From Alkalimonas delamerensis (GTDB taxonomy: Bacteria; Pseudomonadota; Gammaproteobacteria; Enterobacterales; Alteromonadaceae): 64,000 bases of DNA. The translations under genes and the position numbers were made by a program. Position 1 is the stretch's first letter, and the number at the start of each line of letters is the position of its first letter. Shown piece by piece: positions 27,918-34,764 of this stretch. The stretch spans positions 124,001-188,000 of the forward strand of contig NZ_JAUZVY010000003.1 in the NCBI RefSeq assembly GCF_030717955.1, read 5' to 3'. The notes beneath the pieces are model-generated. The model had not been told where the DNA came from and did not search any database. It was given only the letters and a program-made list of their open reading frames with translations.

Positions 27918-29189
27918 TTAACGGGCCGCAGCCAGGGCCTGGGTTAAATCGGCAATCAAGTCATCGATGTGCTCAATGCCAATCGACAGCCGCACCATGT
28001 CCGGGCTAACACCGGCGGATTTGAGCTCAGCATCGTTGAGCTGACGGTGCGTGGTAGCAGCCGGAATGGCCGAGCAGCTTTTGGCATCGCCAATATTAAC
28101 CAGCCGTAAAATCAACTGCAGCGCATCGTAAAAGCGGGCTGCCGCTTCCCGGCCACCGTCAATGCCAAAGCTTAAAATACCGGACGCCTGGCCCTGCATG
28201 TACTTTTGCGCCAGGCCATGATCCTTGTGTTCAGGCAAACCGGCATACTTGACCCAGCGCACTTGCGGCTGTTGCTGCAACCAATGCGCAACGGCTTGCG
28301 TATTCTGGTTGATGCGCTCGATGCGCAGGGCCAGGGTTTCCAGGCCTTGCAGCAGGTTCCAGGCGGCCTGAGCACTGAGCGCAGCGCCCATATTGCGCAG
28401 CGGTACCACCCGGGCACGGGCAATAAAGGCCGCTTCGCCAACATCCCGGGTGTAACTGACCCCATGGTAGGACACATCCGGTTCATTCAGCAGCGGGAAG
28501 CGCTTGGCATGCTGGGCCCAGGGGAATTTGCCGGAATCAACAATCAGGCCGCCAATGGTGGTGCCGTGGCCACCGATGTACTTGGTGGCCGAGTGCACCA
28601 CAATGTCGGCGCCTTGTTCAATCGGCCGCCACAGGAAGGGCGTGGCCACGGTGTTGTCCACAATCAGCGGCAGCCCATGGCGATGGGCCAGCTCGGCCAG
28701 TGCTTCAATATCGACAATGCTGCCGGATGGGTTGCCAATGCTCTCGCAGTACACCGCTTTGGTGCGCGCATCAATCAGCTGCTCAATGGCTGCGAAGTCG
28801 TCTTTATCGGCAAAGCGCACTTCAATGCCCTGGCGTGGCAGGGTATGGGCAAAGAGGTTGTAGGTGCCGCCATAGAGCTCATTGATGGAAATGATGTTAT
28901 CGCCGGTTTCGGCAATGGTTTGAATGGCGTAGGTAATGGCCGCCATGCCGGAGGCGACTGCCAAAGCACCGATGCCACCTTCCAGCGCCGCAATGCGCTG
29001 CTCCAGCACCGCGCAGGTCGGGTTCATAATGCGCGAGTAAATATTACCGGTTTCTTTTAAATCAAACAGATCAGCGGCATGCTGGGCGCTGTCAAAGCTA
29101 AAGGAACTGGTTTGGTGAATGGGGACCGCCACCGAGTGTTGGTTGTCTGGCTGGTAGCCGTGGTGCAGGGCAATGGTTTCGCGTTTCAT
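27918..29189 (-). CDS. metY: O-acetylhomoserine (thiol)-lyase, PLP enzyme
   Basis: Fold-type I PLP enzyme of the Cys/Met metabolism family. It has 423 residues. It makes homocysteine from O-acetylhomoserine and sulfide (methionine synthesis by direct sulfhydrylation). The N-terminus ETIALHHGY with the long form TGNIYSRIMNPT and the PLP lysine motif SATKYIGGHGTTIGG (about residue 207) are the MetY type rather than MetB/MetC. The start has a strong GGAGGAG ribosome site. It stands alone, unrelated to the pilus genes beside it. Precise substrate (O-acetyl or O-succinyl homoserine) cannot be read from sequence alone. Confidence 0.9.
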   Translation of the reverse strand: MKRETIALHHGYQPDNQHSVAVPIHQTSSFSFDSAQHAADLFDLKETGNIYSRIMNPTCAVLEQRIAALEGGIGALAVASGMAAITYAIQTIAETGDNIISINELYGGTYNLFAHTLPRQGIEVRFADKDDFAAIEQLIDARTKAVYCESIGNPSGSIVDIEALAELAHRHGLPLIVDNTVATPFLWRPIEQGADIVVHSATKYIGGHGTTIGGLIVDSGKFPWAQHAKRFPLLNEPDVSYHGVSYTRDVGEAAFIARARVVPLRNMGAALSAQAAWNLLQGLETLALRIERINQNTQAVAHWLQQQPQVRWVKYAGLPEHKDHGLAQKYMQGQASGILSFGIDGGREAAARFYDALQLILRLVNIGDAKSCSAIPAATTHRQLNDAELKSAGVSPDMVRLSIGIEHIDDLIADLTQALAAAR

Positions 29190-29220
29190 TCGAAGTCTCC
29201 TCCAAAATTAGGGATAGGTC

Positions 29221-29268
29221 ATCAAAGCACGCTGCGATAAAGCTGTCAATCTAAATGTCTGGATGGCT
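29221..29268 (-). promoter_or_regulatory. metY promoter with MetJ-like tandem boxes
   Basis: On the minus strand TTGACA (plus 29244-29249) and TTTGAT (29221-29226) are separated by 17 bases. Overlapping and just upstream of the -35 are two adjacent 8-mers, AAATGTCT (29253-29260, 6/8 to AGACGTCT) and GGATGGCT (29261-29268, 5/8), arranged as MetJ boxes are. The promoter is fairly convincing and the MetJ reading is tentative. Confidence 0.4.
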
Positions 29269-29474
29269 AATCTATCTTGGTGTGTTAGGTAGCTAGTCCT
29301 ACAGGTTGGGTTTGCGAAGCATGTTGTATCGGCCAACAGAGATGCAATAAATTTTTCTCTGACCTCGATATTTCGTCGGTTGTTCCCGAGCTGGAGCGTC
29401 AAGGAGCTGCCCCCGAATCTATAAAGGTCTGCTATGATGCATTAAATCCCTTCTTGTACTTAAGGCGATCTAAA

Positions 29475-30278
29475 TTGGAACAAAGAATCACGCATCGTTG
29501 GCAATGGGTGGGGTACGCTTACCCGCTGGCTATTTTGGGGTATTTACTGCTGGCTTGGTACACCTGCTACAAGGTTGATTTTTTGCAGCAGCCCAGTGCC
29601 CTGTTCCCTTGGTCACAAGCGTTAATGGATGAAGGCCATACCCCGATGCTTTGGTTGGTCTTGTTTGGCGAAGCGTCCCTTACTGAAAACCTGCAATGGT
29701 TTTCTTTGCTGCTGGCAGCATTTTTTTCCGGCTTGGTGGCTGTGCAGTCAAAGCAAGCCCGCTTGGCAGCCGTTATTTTATGTTTTGGTTTGCTCTGGAT
29801 GTACGCCGAAGATTGTTACAATGTGCGGCATTTGACATCAGCCTGGCTTGGGGAAGCTTGGCTTGGTTATGACACTGCTAGTTTGGAATGGCGTCGTTCG
29901 AGAGCACGAACAATGATCGAACTAGCCATTTATGCTGGCATGGCGGCTGCAATGGCTGTTGCTTATTGGTTGGTGTGGTCTCGCAAGCTGTTAAGCCGGC
30001 CGGCATTCATAATTTTCACCAGTGGCTATGTGTTGTATGGCATTGCTGCATTTGGTTCTGCTAGCCGAAATGTTGGTGATTGGTATGCCAACCTTGGTAG
30101 TAAGCTGTTTGATACTTTGGCGTTGAAGCATGATATACCATGGCGAGGCCATGATATCGTTCACTTCCAAGATCCACTCGGTTTTTGGTGGATGGATTAT
30201 ATTTTGGAAGAGTCGCTGGAGTTAATGGCGGCAAGTTTACTATTGACAGGTATATTTTTTTGTATAAAACGAAATTAA
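29475..30278 (+). CDS. Hypothetical multi-pass membrane protein
   Basis: I do not recognise this protein. From a TTG at 29475 it has 267 residues; AAGG at 29462-29465 supports this start, and a second TTG at 29454 is possible. About six hydrophobic segments can be seen, near residues 10-28, 68-85, 90-108, 130-150, 165-185 and 240-258. Soluble loops contain the stretches EDCYNVRHL, ASRNVGDWYANLG and HDIVHFQDPLGFWWMDYILEESLEL, rich in aromatic and acidic residues. Base composition is more AT-rich than the housekeeping genes. It stands alone between metY and pilA and ends in a two-way terminator. It may be the left edge of the accessory region. Confidence 0.75.
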   Translation: MEQRITHRWQWVGYAYPLAILGYLLLAWYTCYKVDFLQQPSALFPWSQALMDEGHTPMLWLVLFGEASLTENLQWFSLLLAAFFSGLVAVQSKQARLAAVILCFGLLWMYAEDCYNVRHLTSAWLGEAWLGYDTASLEWRRSRARTMIELAIYAGMAAAMAVAYWLVWSRKLLSRPAFIIFTSGYVLYGIAAFGSASRNVGDWYANLGSKLFDTLALKHDIPWRGHDIVHFQDPLGFWWMDYILEESLELMAASLLLTGIFFCIKRN

Positions 30279-30296
30279 CAGTATGATTTTATATAA

Positions 30297-30325
30297 AAAA
30301 ACCTCAACAATGTAGTTGAGGTTTT
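30297..30325. terminator. Bidirectional intrinsic terminator
   Basis: Stem AACCTCAAC / GTTGAGGTT (30300-30323) with a run of As before it and TTTT after it. It lies between the convergent membrane protein gene and pilA and can serve both. Confidence 0.85.
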
Positions 30326-30345
30326 CAAAATGAAATGTACTGGAG

Positions 30346-30735
30346 TTACGATCCCGCTGGGGCACCGGCCAATTCACATGTACCTGTACCTGCGTTACAT
30401 GATACGGTTCTTAACTCGGCAGAGTTACCGCGAGTTCGTGGTGTGAAAACAATGTCTGTTCCACCAGTATGTTGTGCCCATGTTGGTGTTGGGCTGGTTG
30501 CACAAGCAACATTTGGAGCTGGTGCAACTGTTGCAGTTTCACCGCCAAGTGCAAGATCAGCAACGGCACTTCCCATGTAAGAACGGGCTTCACCCAAACA
30601 AGCACCATTGGCACTACGCTGGGTGTAGTTTTGATAAGCAGGCAATGCTACAGCTGCCAAAATACCAATGATCGCAACCACGATCATCAGTTCGATTAAG
30701 GTGAAACCCTGTTGGGTTTTTTGGATAGATTTCAT
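30346..30735 (-). CDS. pilA: Type IV major pilin PilA
   Basis: Pilin subunit, 129 residues. The short leader MKSIQKTQQG is followed by the mature N-terminus FTLIELMIVVAIIGILAAVA, with Phe at +1 and Glu at +5, so PilD should cleave after Gly10. The globular part is small. A cysteine pair near the C-terminus (CNAGTGTC) could form the D-region disulfide. The gene is detached from pilBCD by metY and the membrane protein, and lies next to the toxin-antitoxin island. It ends at a shared terminator. Confidence 0.95.
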   Translation of the reverse strand: MKSIQKTQQGFTLIELMIVVAIIGILAAVALPAYQNYTQRSANGACLGEARSYMGSAVADLALGGETATVAPAPNVACATSPTPTWAQHTGGTDIVFTPRTRGNSAELRTVSCNAGTGTCELAGAPAGS

Positions 30736-31020
30736 GGTAAAACTCCTGAGTTGTTAACAGCCAATGGGAGGCTACCTCTTATTTTGCGGTAAATTACCAA
30801 ATGCGCAAGTTGAAATTCGCATTTTTTTTGAATTTTTTTTAGTTGTTTGATTTTAAATACAAATAACCTGTTTTTGTTGCTAAAATCGCCAAAAAAATAT
30901 AGTAAAAAAGTACTAGTGTTTGGGGTGGTTTTAGCGACAAACCCTACCTTAATGGGTTAGTTTCTGCTGATTTTTTTCTGTTGAAGGGACAATTTAGGGG
31001 CTGGCAGACTATCTAGAATC
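30736..31020. other. AT-rich pilA upstream region
   Basis: This 285-base stretch is the probable pilA promoter region. It contains poly-T/A tracts (30821-30840, 30890-30910) and an inverted repeat AAATGCG-N12-CGCATTT at 30799-30824. I could not find a convincing sigma-54 (GG-N10-GC) or sigma-70 promoter and saw no gene. Confidence 0.5.
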
Positions 31021-31038
31021 GGGGTCAGATTCACATTT
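31021..31038. repeat. Dispersed repeat GGGGTCAGATTCACATTT, copy 1
   Basis: Exact 18-base copy of the border motif seen five to six times in this island. It is followed immediately by the 65-base repeat unit A. Confidence 0.85.
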
Positions 31039-31098
31039 CGCTAAGAGTACTGAAAACGGTCAGATGCGCTTTTTTTCATGGTTCGAAATTTTTTGTGG
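31032..31098. repeat. Direct repeat A (about 65 bp), partner at 34567
   Basis: From CACATTTCGCTAAGAG to TTTTTTGTGG. It is nearly identical to 34567-34631 (only a few substitutions and one length difference). The two copies bracket 3.5 kb carrying the HEPT remnant, mazEF, small ORFs, the RHH gene and hipBA. Confidence 0.85.
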
Positions 31099-31104
31099 AA
31101 ATTC

Positions 31105-31138
31105 GGGGTCAGATTCACATTTTTTCAGATTCACATTT
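31105..31138. repeat. Dispersed repeat, copy 2 plus partial copy
   Basis: GGGGTCAGATTCACATTT at 31105-31122, followed by a partial duplicate CAGATTCACATTT at 31126-31138. It abuts the 3' end of the HEPT remnant. Confidence 0.85.
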
Positions 31139-31145
31139 TTTCTAA

Positions 31146-31312
31146 TCAGTTTGAGCGTTGAGTCTGCTGGATAAAATCAACCACCTGTTGATAGTGGCGC
31201 AGGATCACTACCCGTTGCAACACGTCACGGCTAAAGTTCAGGTAATCATGCACTAAGGCACTGCGCAGGCCAATAATGGTGTTACGCCACTGGCTTTCAT
31301 TTTCCGTCTGCT
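31146..31312 (-). pseudogene. HEPT toxin remnant (C-terminal part)
   Basis: Reading the minus strand from about 31312 to the TGA at 31146 gives an open stretch of some 55 codons that closely matches the last third of the intact HepT gene at 34765-35187. It contains SQWRN, IIGLRSALVHDYLNFSRDVL and RHYQQVVDFI. The RX4HXY motif (RSALVHDY) survives, but the first two thirds and the partner nucleotidyltransferase are gone. The break lies at the mazEF promoter. It is therefore a truncated copy, most likely left when the MazEF segment arrived or when the flanking repeat recombined. Confidence 0.85.
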
Positions 31313-31332
31313 TGCGTGGCATGTGATAGGAT

Positions 31333-31350
31333 GTTATATTTATATATAAC
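31333..31350. promoter_or_regulatory. Palindromic operator of mazEF-like module
   Basis: GTTATAT-N4-ATATAAC, AT-rich, 20 bases before the antitoxin start. Position and symmetry suit autorepression by the AbrB-type antitoxin. This is an inference from layout. Confidence 0.5.
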
Positions 31351-31372
31351 TTTATTTTATTGGAGAGCTATG

Positions 31373-31630
31373 ATGCACACCACTAAACTTCGCAAAGTCG
31401 GTGGCTCTGTCATGTTAGCCGTTCCACCAGCTTTTTTAGAGCAGTTACACCTTCAGGCTGGTACCACTGTTGGGTTGGCAGTTGATCATGGTTGTTTGGT
31501 CGTTAATCCCAATCCCCGGCCTCGATATACCCTTGAAGAGCTGCTTGCCGCTTCCGATTATTCGCAACCGTTGTCACCGGAGGAGCGCGAATGGGTTGAC
31601 GCACCTGCGGTTGGCAAGGAGCTTTTATGA
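31373..31630 (+). CDS. MazE/ChpS-like antitoxin (AbrB fold)
   Basis: Antitoxin and autorepressor of a type II module, 85 residues. The N-terminal swapped-hairpin AbrB domain reads TTKLRKVGGSVMLAVPPAFLEQL (residues 3-25), followed by VDHGCLVV. The C-terminal tail (YTLEELLAASDY, then an acidic segment) is the usual toxin-wrapping region. The ATG at 31373 is better placed than that at 31370 relative to GGAGAG at 31362-31367. The stop overlaps the toxin start by four bases. The direct upstream region has an AT-rich palindrome. Confidence 0.88.
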   Translation: MHTTKLRKVGGSVMLAVPPAFLEQLHLQAGTTVGLAVDHGCLVVNPNPRPRYTLEELLAASDYSQPLSPEEREWVDAPAVGKELL

Positions 31631-31953
31631 ACAGGGGAGATATTTACCTGGTTTCTCTTGATCCGACTGCTGGCCATGAACAAAGCGGCCAGCGTCCGGT
31701 GCTGATTGTGTCAGCCACGGCCTTCAATCATGCTACCAAGCTGCCGGTCATCTGCCCAATTACCACAGGCGGGGCCTTTGCCAAGCGGTTAGGTTTTGCC
31801 GTACCCGTTGAAGGTGGTAATACGACTGGCGTAGTGCGTTGTGATCAGCCCCGTGTCATTGATCTTTCAGCACGGCATGCCCGGAAGGTAGATACCCTGC
31901 CAGCATCCATTATGGATGAAGTGCTGGCCAAAGTGACTACACTATTTGAATAG
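31627..31953 (+). CDS. PemK/MazF-family mRNA interferase toxin
   Basis: Toxin of the module, 108 residues. The N-terminal RGDIYLVSLDPTAGHEQSGQRPVLIVS motif with its Arg-Pro, the CPITTGG strand and VRCDQPRVIDL are characteristic of PemK/ChpB/MazF endoribonucleases, which cut mRNA at short recognition sequences. It overlaps the antitoxin by four bases. It is followed immediately by degenerate and perfect copies of the dispersed border repeat. Cut-site specificity cannot be inferred. Confidence 0.92.
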   Translation: MNRGDIYLVSLDPTAGHEQSGQRPVLIVSATAFNHATKLPVICPITTGGAFAKRLGFAVPVEGGNTTGVVRCDQPRVIDLSARHARKVDTLPASIMDEVLAKVTTLFE

Positions 31954-31993
31954 AAGTCAGGGGCAGATTCCAACCTTCGGGGTCCGGGGGCAG

Positions 31994-32115
31994 AAATTCG
32001 GGGTCAGATTCACATTTTTTCTAAGCGCCGCTTTTCTCGCAGCTTAGCAAACTGAAATTCGGGGTCAGATTCACATTTTTTCTAAGCGCCGCTTTCCTCG
32101 CAGCTTAGCAAACTT
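31994..32115. repeat. Tandem 61-bp repeat, two copies
   Basis: Two direct copies, 31994-32054 and 32055-32115, differing at about one position within the unit. Each begins AAATTCGGGGTCAGATTCAC (border motif at 32000-32017 and 32061-32078) and ends in an inverted repeat CTAAGC...GCTTAG, giving a motif-plus-hairpin unit. The second copy runs into the small ORF at 32135. Confidence 0.9.
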
Positions 32116-32134
32116 ATTTCGTGAGTATGGGCCC

Positions 32135-32269
32135 ATGGTTGATTATTGCCAATGTTACATGAATGCCGATGAAGAGCCAGAGCTGGTTTTTGAACAGCGG
32201 GGTTCCAGCATTACAGTGCACCATCCGATGATGTATCAGCTTTTAAAAGAGAGAATTACCCATGACTGA
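32135..32269 (+). CDS. Small ORF of unknown function (possible remnant)
   Basis: A 44-codon frame from ATG 32135 to TGA 32269. The encoded peptide (MVDYCQCYMNADEEPELVF at its start) is not low complexity, and the frame stays open upstream through the second 61-base repeat, so it could be the 3' end of a larger gene truncated by the repeat. Its last eight bases overlap the next frame (ATGACTGA), a layout typical of co-translated genes. I do not recognise the family. Confidence 0.35.
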   Translation: MVDYCQCYMNADEEPELVFEQRGSSITVHHPMMYQLLKERITHD

Positions 32270-32450
32270 GTCACCCACAAAAAGCCCTAAAGCGCAGGAA
32301 ACACATGAATCCTTACGCAAAGCAGTACAAGATGCCCTTGCACGAAAGCGAATGCTAGGCCAGTACAGTGTACAGTGGCGGGCAAATCGAGTGGTTCTGG
32401 AGGGCGGGGACGCGCCTGCGACTATGTCCAATGAGGTCGGGGCAGTCTAG
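32262..32450 (+). CDS. Hypothetical protein, 62 aa
   Basis: Short frame starting inside the previous one (ATGACTGA overlap). The product is hydrophilic, with a basic centre (SLRKAVQDALARKRMLGQYS) that could be helical, and no membrane segment. I do not recognise it. It lies between the mazEF module and an orphan ribbon-helix-helix gene. Overlapping starts suggest it was once, or still is, in an operon with the 44-codon frame. Alternatively both are leftovers of a decayed gene pair. Confidence 0.45.
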   Translation: MTESPTKSPKAQETHESLRKAVQDALARKRMLGQYSVQWRANRVVLEGGDAPATMSNEVGAV

Positions 32451-32492
32451 CAGCGCTCAGTTGAACCACAATTGATTCAGTGCGAGGCCAAA

Positions 32493-32732
32493 ATGAGTAC
32501 CCTTAGTTTACGACTACCAGACTCCCTGCACCAACAGGTCAAGGCACTGGCAAAAAAGGATGGCGTTTCAATCAATCAGTTTGTGTCCTCTGCCGTGGCA
32601 GAAAAAATGACCGCCTTACTGACGGAAGAGTATCTGCAAGCTCGGCAACAACAAGGCAATGAGCAAGCTTTTCTTGCCAGTATCAGCAAGGTAGCAGATG
32701 CAGAGCCTGCAGATTACGACAAGCTGAAGTAG
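32493..32732 (+). CDS. Ribbon-helix-helix antitoxin-like protein (orphan)
   Basis: 79 residues from ATG 32493 (an ATT-region frame reaching back to 32472 is less likely). The N-terminus MSTLSLRLPDSLHQQVKALA followed by DGVSINQFVSSAVAEK is a typical Arc/MetJ/CopG-type ribbon-helix-helix DNA-binding unit as found in HicB-like and other antitoxins. The C-terminal tail (EEYLQARQQQGNEQAFLASI) could bind a partner. No toxin gene is recognisable beside it: 130 bases later the convergent hipA ends. It may be solitary or have lost its partner. Confidence 0.75.
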   Translation: MSTLSLRLPDSLHQQVKALAKKDGVSINQFVSSAVAEKMTALLTEEYLQARQQQGNEQAFLASISKVADAEPADYDKLK

Positions 32733-32783
32733 CTGCACAAATAGAATCGTTGCAAGAGTCAGGGGCAGGAATTTCGGAATTTC

Positions 32784-32800
32784 GGGGTCAGAGCAAAATT
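32784..32800. repeat. Variant of the dispersed border repeat
   Basis: GGGGTCAGAGCAAAATT, sharing the first ten bases with the border motif, preceded by a duplicated GGAATTTC. It lies between the RHH gene and the hipA 3' end. Confidence 0.6.
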
Positions 32801-32861
32801 TCCAGAACGATTCTCGTGCATTGCTCTGTGAGCATCCATTACACCTTCGCACCGAACCGGT

Positions 32862-34136
32862 TTAAGCGGGCGCGCTCAACCGCTGTACCATTTCACCAAT
32901 CGCCAAGGTGCAAATTTGTCTTAGCATTCTTAATTCACCCGCCATACCATGATGCCATGGCAGGCTTTGCACTAAATGAAACAATTTGTCTGCCTGGACT
33001 GGTACCTTAGCCAGCAACTGCTGCAGCTCACGCTTGGCCAGGTTATCGGGGATGTTTAATGCATTCGCAAAGGCCATCACGTCGGTTTGGGTTAACTCGC
33101 CAAAAGTGGTGGCATTGCCCATGGGTTGTGATAGCTTTTCATGCATATGGTTGCCCATCCGGGCGTAAATAATGGTCGACAACAAATCATAGTGTGGCGT
33201 GAGCACTGCATCACCGGAAGTGATAAAGAACGACAGGTTCTTCAGATGCGCATCCCCATTGCCTACCAGCGCATTAAAAACTGCCCATTTAAATAGAGTA
33301 AGCCGGGTAACACCGATCATTCTGGCATTTTCGGCCAATGCCTGAAGGGTCGTGGCATTGCTGTTGCTGTATTTCATGGTATGCGCCAAGTTCAGCAGCT
33401 GGCAGCCATCAAGTACGTGCAAACGCTGCTGGTTGGGGTACTGGCCTTTGCGGTCGAAACGTTCAATCAGGTACACCGGTTCAGGCAGGTACTGAATATC
33501 CACCTGTGGCACCTTGAGGCCACAGGCAGCGGCTAACTTCATCACAAACCACTCATTTCTTGGCGTATGAAAATAGAGCTCTGACGATGGATGCTCCGGT
33601 TTCAGAATGTGTGTGGATGGAAAAAAACCTGAGGGCTCATACAGCTGCTGGTTATGATAGATAATCAGCATTTTGTGCTGAGCTCCAGCCAGTGACATCC
33701 TTTTGTGCTCAGCTCGATTCAGTGGCGTTTTGGGTAATGCCCGAATACGGGCACTTAATTCATCGGTAGTCAGTAGTTCAACACCACCAGCACCTGGTGA
33801 CTGCCCCTGCGGCAACAAGGTTATCGCACCCGCAGACTCTGCACCCGCGGCTTCAAGCAACCCAAATGCATCACTAACCGGCAATTGGGTATCTTTGGCC
33901 AACAAGGTCCTGGCCGCTTCCTCTGGCAACAGGTTGTCGAAAAACCACTGCACGGGCCGGATAGAGGCACCATCGATCAGTTTTGCAGTTGATAAGGGTA
34001 TAGCCGGAGATAATGCATAACTCTCTTCGCTGGCAAGCCAGTCCGTATGATACTGAAAAGCCCAGAGGTTATTGTCTTCTGTGAGCTGACCAACCAGAAT
34101 TGTATCAACAAATACATTAAGCTTTCGACTCATCAA
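32862..34136 (-). CDS. hipA: HipA-family serine/threonine kinase toxin
   Basis: 424 residues (E. coli HipA 440). HipA kinases phosphorylate translation factors such as glutamyl-tRNA synthetase and cause persistence. Visible elements are an N-terminal couple domain (1-110), the glycine-rich loop MSLAGAQHKM at 147-156 whose serine corresponds to the autophosphorylated region, the catalytic loop NGDAHLKN at 293-300, and a metal-site YDL at 316-318. The E. coli loop has GAQEK, so the histidine here is a small departure. It overlaps hipB by four bases, with the antitoxin first in the operon. Confidence 0.9.
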   Translation of the reverse strand: MMSRKLNVFVDTILVGQLTEDNNLWAFQYHTDWLASEESYALSPAIPLSTAKLIDGASIRPVQWFFDNLLPEEAARTLLAKDTQLPVSDAFGLLEAAGAESAGAITLLPQGQSPGAGGVELLTTDELSARIRALPKTPLNRAEHKRMSLAGAQHKMLIIYHNQQLYEPSGFFPSTHILKPEHPSSELYFHTPRNEWFVMKLAAACGLKVPQVDIQYLPEPVYLIERFDRKGQYPNQQRLHVLDGCQLLNLAHTMKYSNSNATTLQALAENARMIGVTRLTLFKWAVFNALVGNGDAHLKNLSFFITSGDAVLTPHYDLLSTIIYARMGNHMHEKLSQPMGNATTFGELTQTDVMAFANALNIPDNLAKRELQQLLAKVPVQADKLFHLVQSLPWHHGMAGELRMLRQICTLAIGEMVQRLSAPA

Positions 34137-34414
34137 CGAGCATCCTGAAGCAGAGTAGCCAGTTGCTGCTGCTGAGTTTTCGTTAAGTGGAGATTCTCCA
34201 CCGGCAAATCGATGTGAAGGCGAATACCCAGTATGTCCAGCACCCGCAATACCCGCCCCAGCTCAACAGTAGCCTTGCCATTCTCAAAATCACTCAGAAA
34301 GGTTGTGCCATTGGCTGACAAACCGGCAGCAGCTACCTGATCCAACCCCTGAGCCTTTCTGATCACACGTGCCAATTGCCCTAGTTGCTTGCTATCTTTC
34401 ACGGCCACTTGCAT
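34133..34414 (-). CDS. hipB: HipB-family HTH antitoxin
   Basis: 93-residue XRE-type helix-turn-helix protein. The HTH covers residues 10-65 (LGQLARVIRKAQGLDQVAAAG, TFLSDFENGKATVELGRVLRVLDILGI). It should neutralise HipA and repress the operon. The C-terminal tail is Q-rich. Upstream lie three evenly spaced operator-like motifs (34431-34544). Overlap with hipA is four bases. Confidence 0.88.
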   Translation of the reverse strand: MQVAVKDSKQLGQLARVIRKAQGLDQVAAAGLSANGTTFLSDFENGKATVELGRVLRVLDILGIRLHIDLPVENLHLTKTQQQQLATLLQDAR

Positions 34415-34430
34415 ATCAACCTCAAATAAA

Positions 34431-34544
34431 TGCTATCGCGGTTATATTATAGATGCAGCCGATAAATTCAACAAAATTGATGCGAACGCAGTTATTTACT
34501 CCAAAACCAGCAACTATAGCGCAAATTATATGCTTTCGCGGTTA
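34431..34544. promoter_or_regulatory. Three operator-like motifs at 50-bp spacing before hipB
   Basis: TGCTATCGCGGTTA at 34431, TGCGAACGCAGTTA at 34481 and TGCTTTCGCGGTTA at 34531: the same 14-base pattern three times with starts exactly 50 bases apart. The core TAtCGCGGTTA has partial dyad symmetry (TA.C...G.TA). The first copy begins 17 bases upstream of the hipB start codon. Probable HipB operators; this is inferred from repetition and place. Confidence 0.6.
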
Positions 34545-34566
34545 AATGAGTGTTGGAGTTCGGGGG

Positions 34567-34631
34567 CACATTTCTCTAAGGGTACTGAAAACGGTCAGAT
34601 GCGCTTTTTTTCATGGTTCGAATTTTTTGTG
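34567..34631. repeat. Direct repeat B, partner of 31032-31098
   Basis: From CACATTTCTCTAAGGG to AATTTTTTGTG. It is nearly identical to repeat A and lies between the hip operators and the hepT 3' end. A weak open frame runs through 34632-34738 after it, but I do not regard it as a gene. Confidence 0.85.
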
Positions 34632-34743
34632 CACCTGACCCGCTGGATCCATGCGTTGATGCAATATCCGAATAATGGTGATGCCATCGGCTTGTTTGAT
34701 GAAATACAAACTATGGCTGTTGAAGGGAAAGCTTCATAGAATC

Positions 34744-34761
34744 AGGGTCAGATTCACATTT
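34744..34761. repeat. Dispersed border repeat, copy at hepT 3' end
   Basis: AGGGTCAGATTCACATTT, one base different from the other copies, ending four bases before the hepT stop. The HEPT remnant at 31146 has the same motif at the same side. Confidence 0.85.
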
Positions 34762-34764
34762 CTC

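Noticed and set aside
28206..29060. Long open frame antisense to metY
   Set aside because: Overlaps an intact PLP enzyme completely and shows no protein-family signature.
30736..31020. Sigma-54 promoter for pilA
   Set aside because: TTGGTAATTTACCGCA on the minus strand has GG and GC nine rather than ten bases apart and a poor -24 element.
34389..34739. 116-codon plus-strand frame across the hip operators and repeat B
   Set aside because: It overlaps the hipB start, runs through operator and repeat DNA, and resembles no family; the last 35 codons could at most be a gene remnant.
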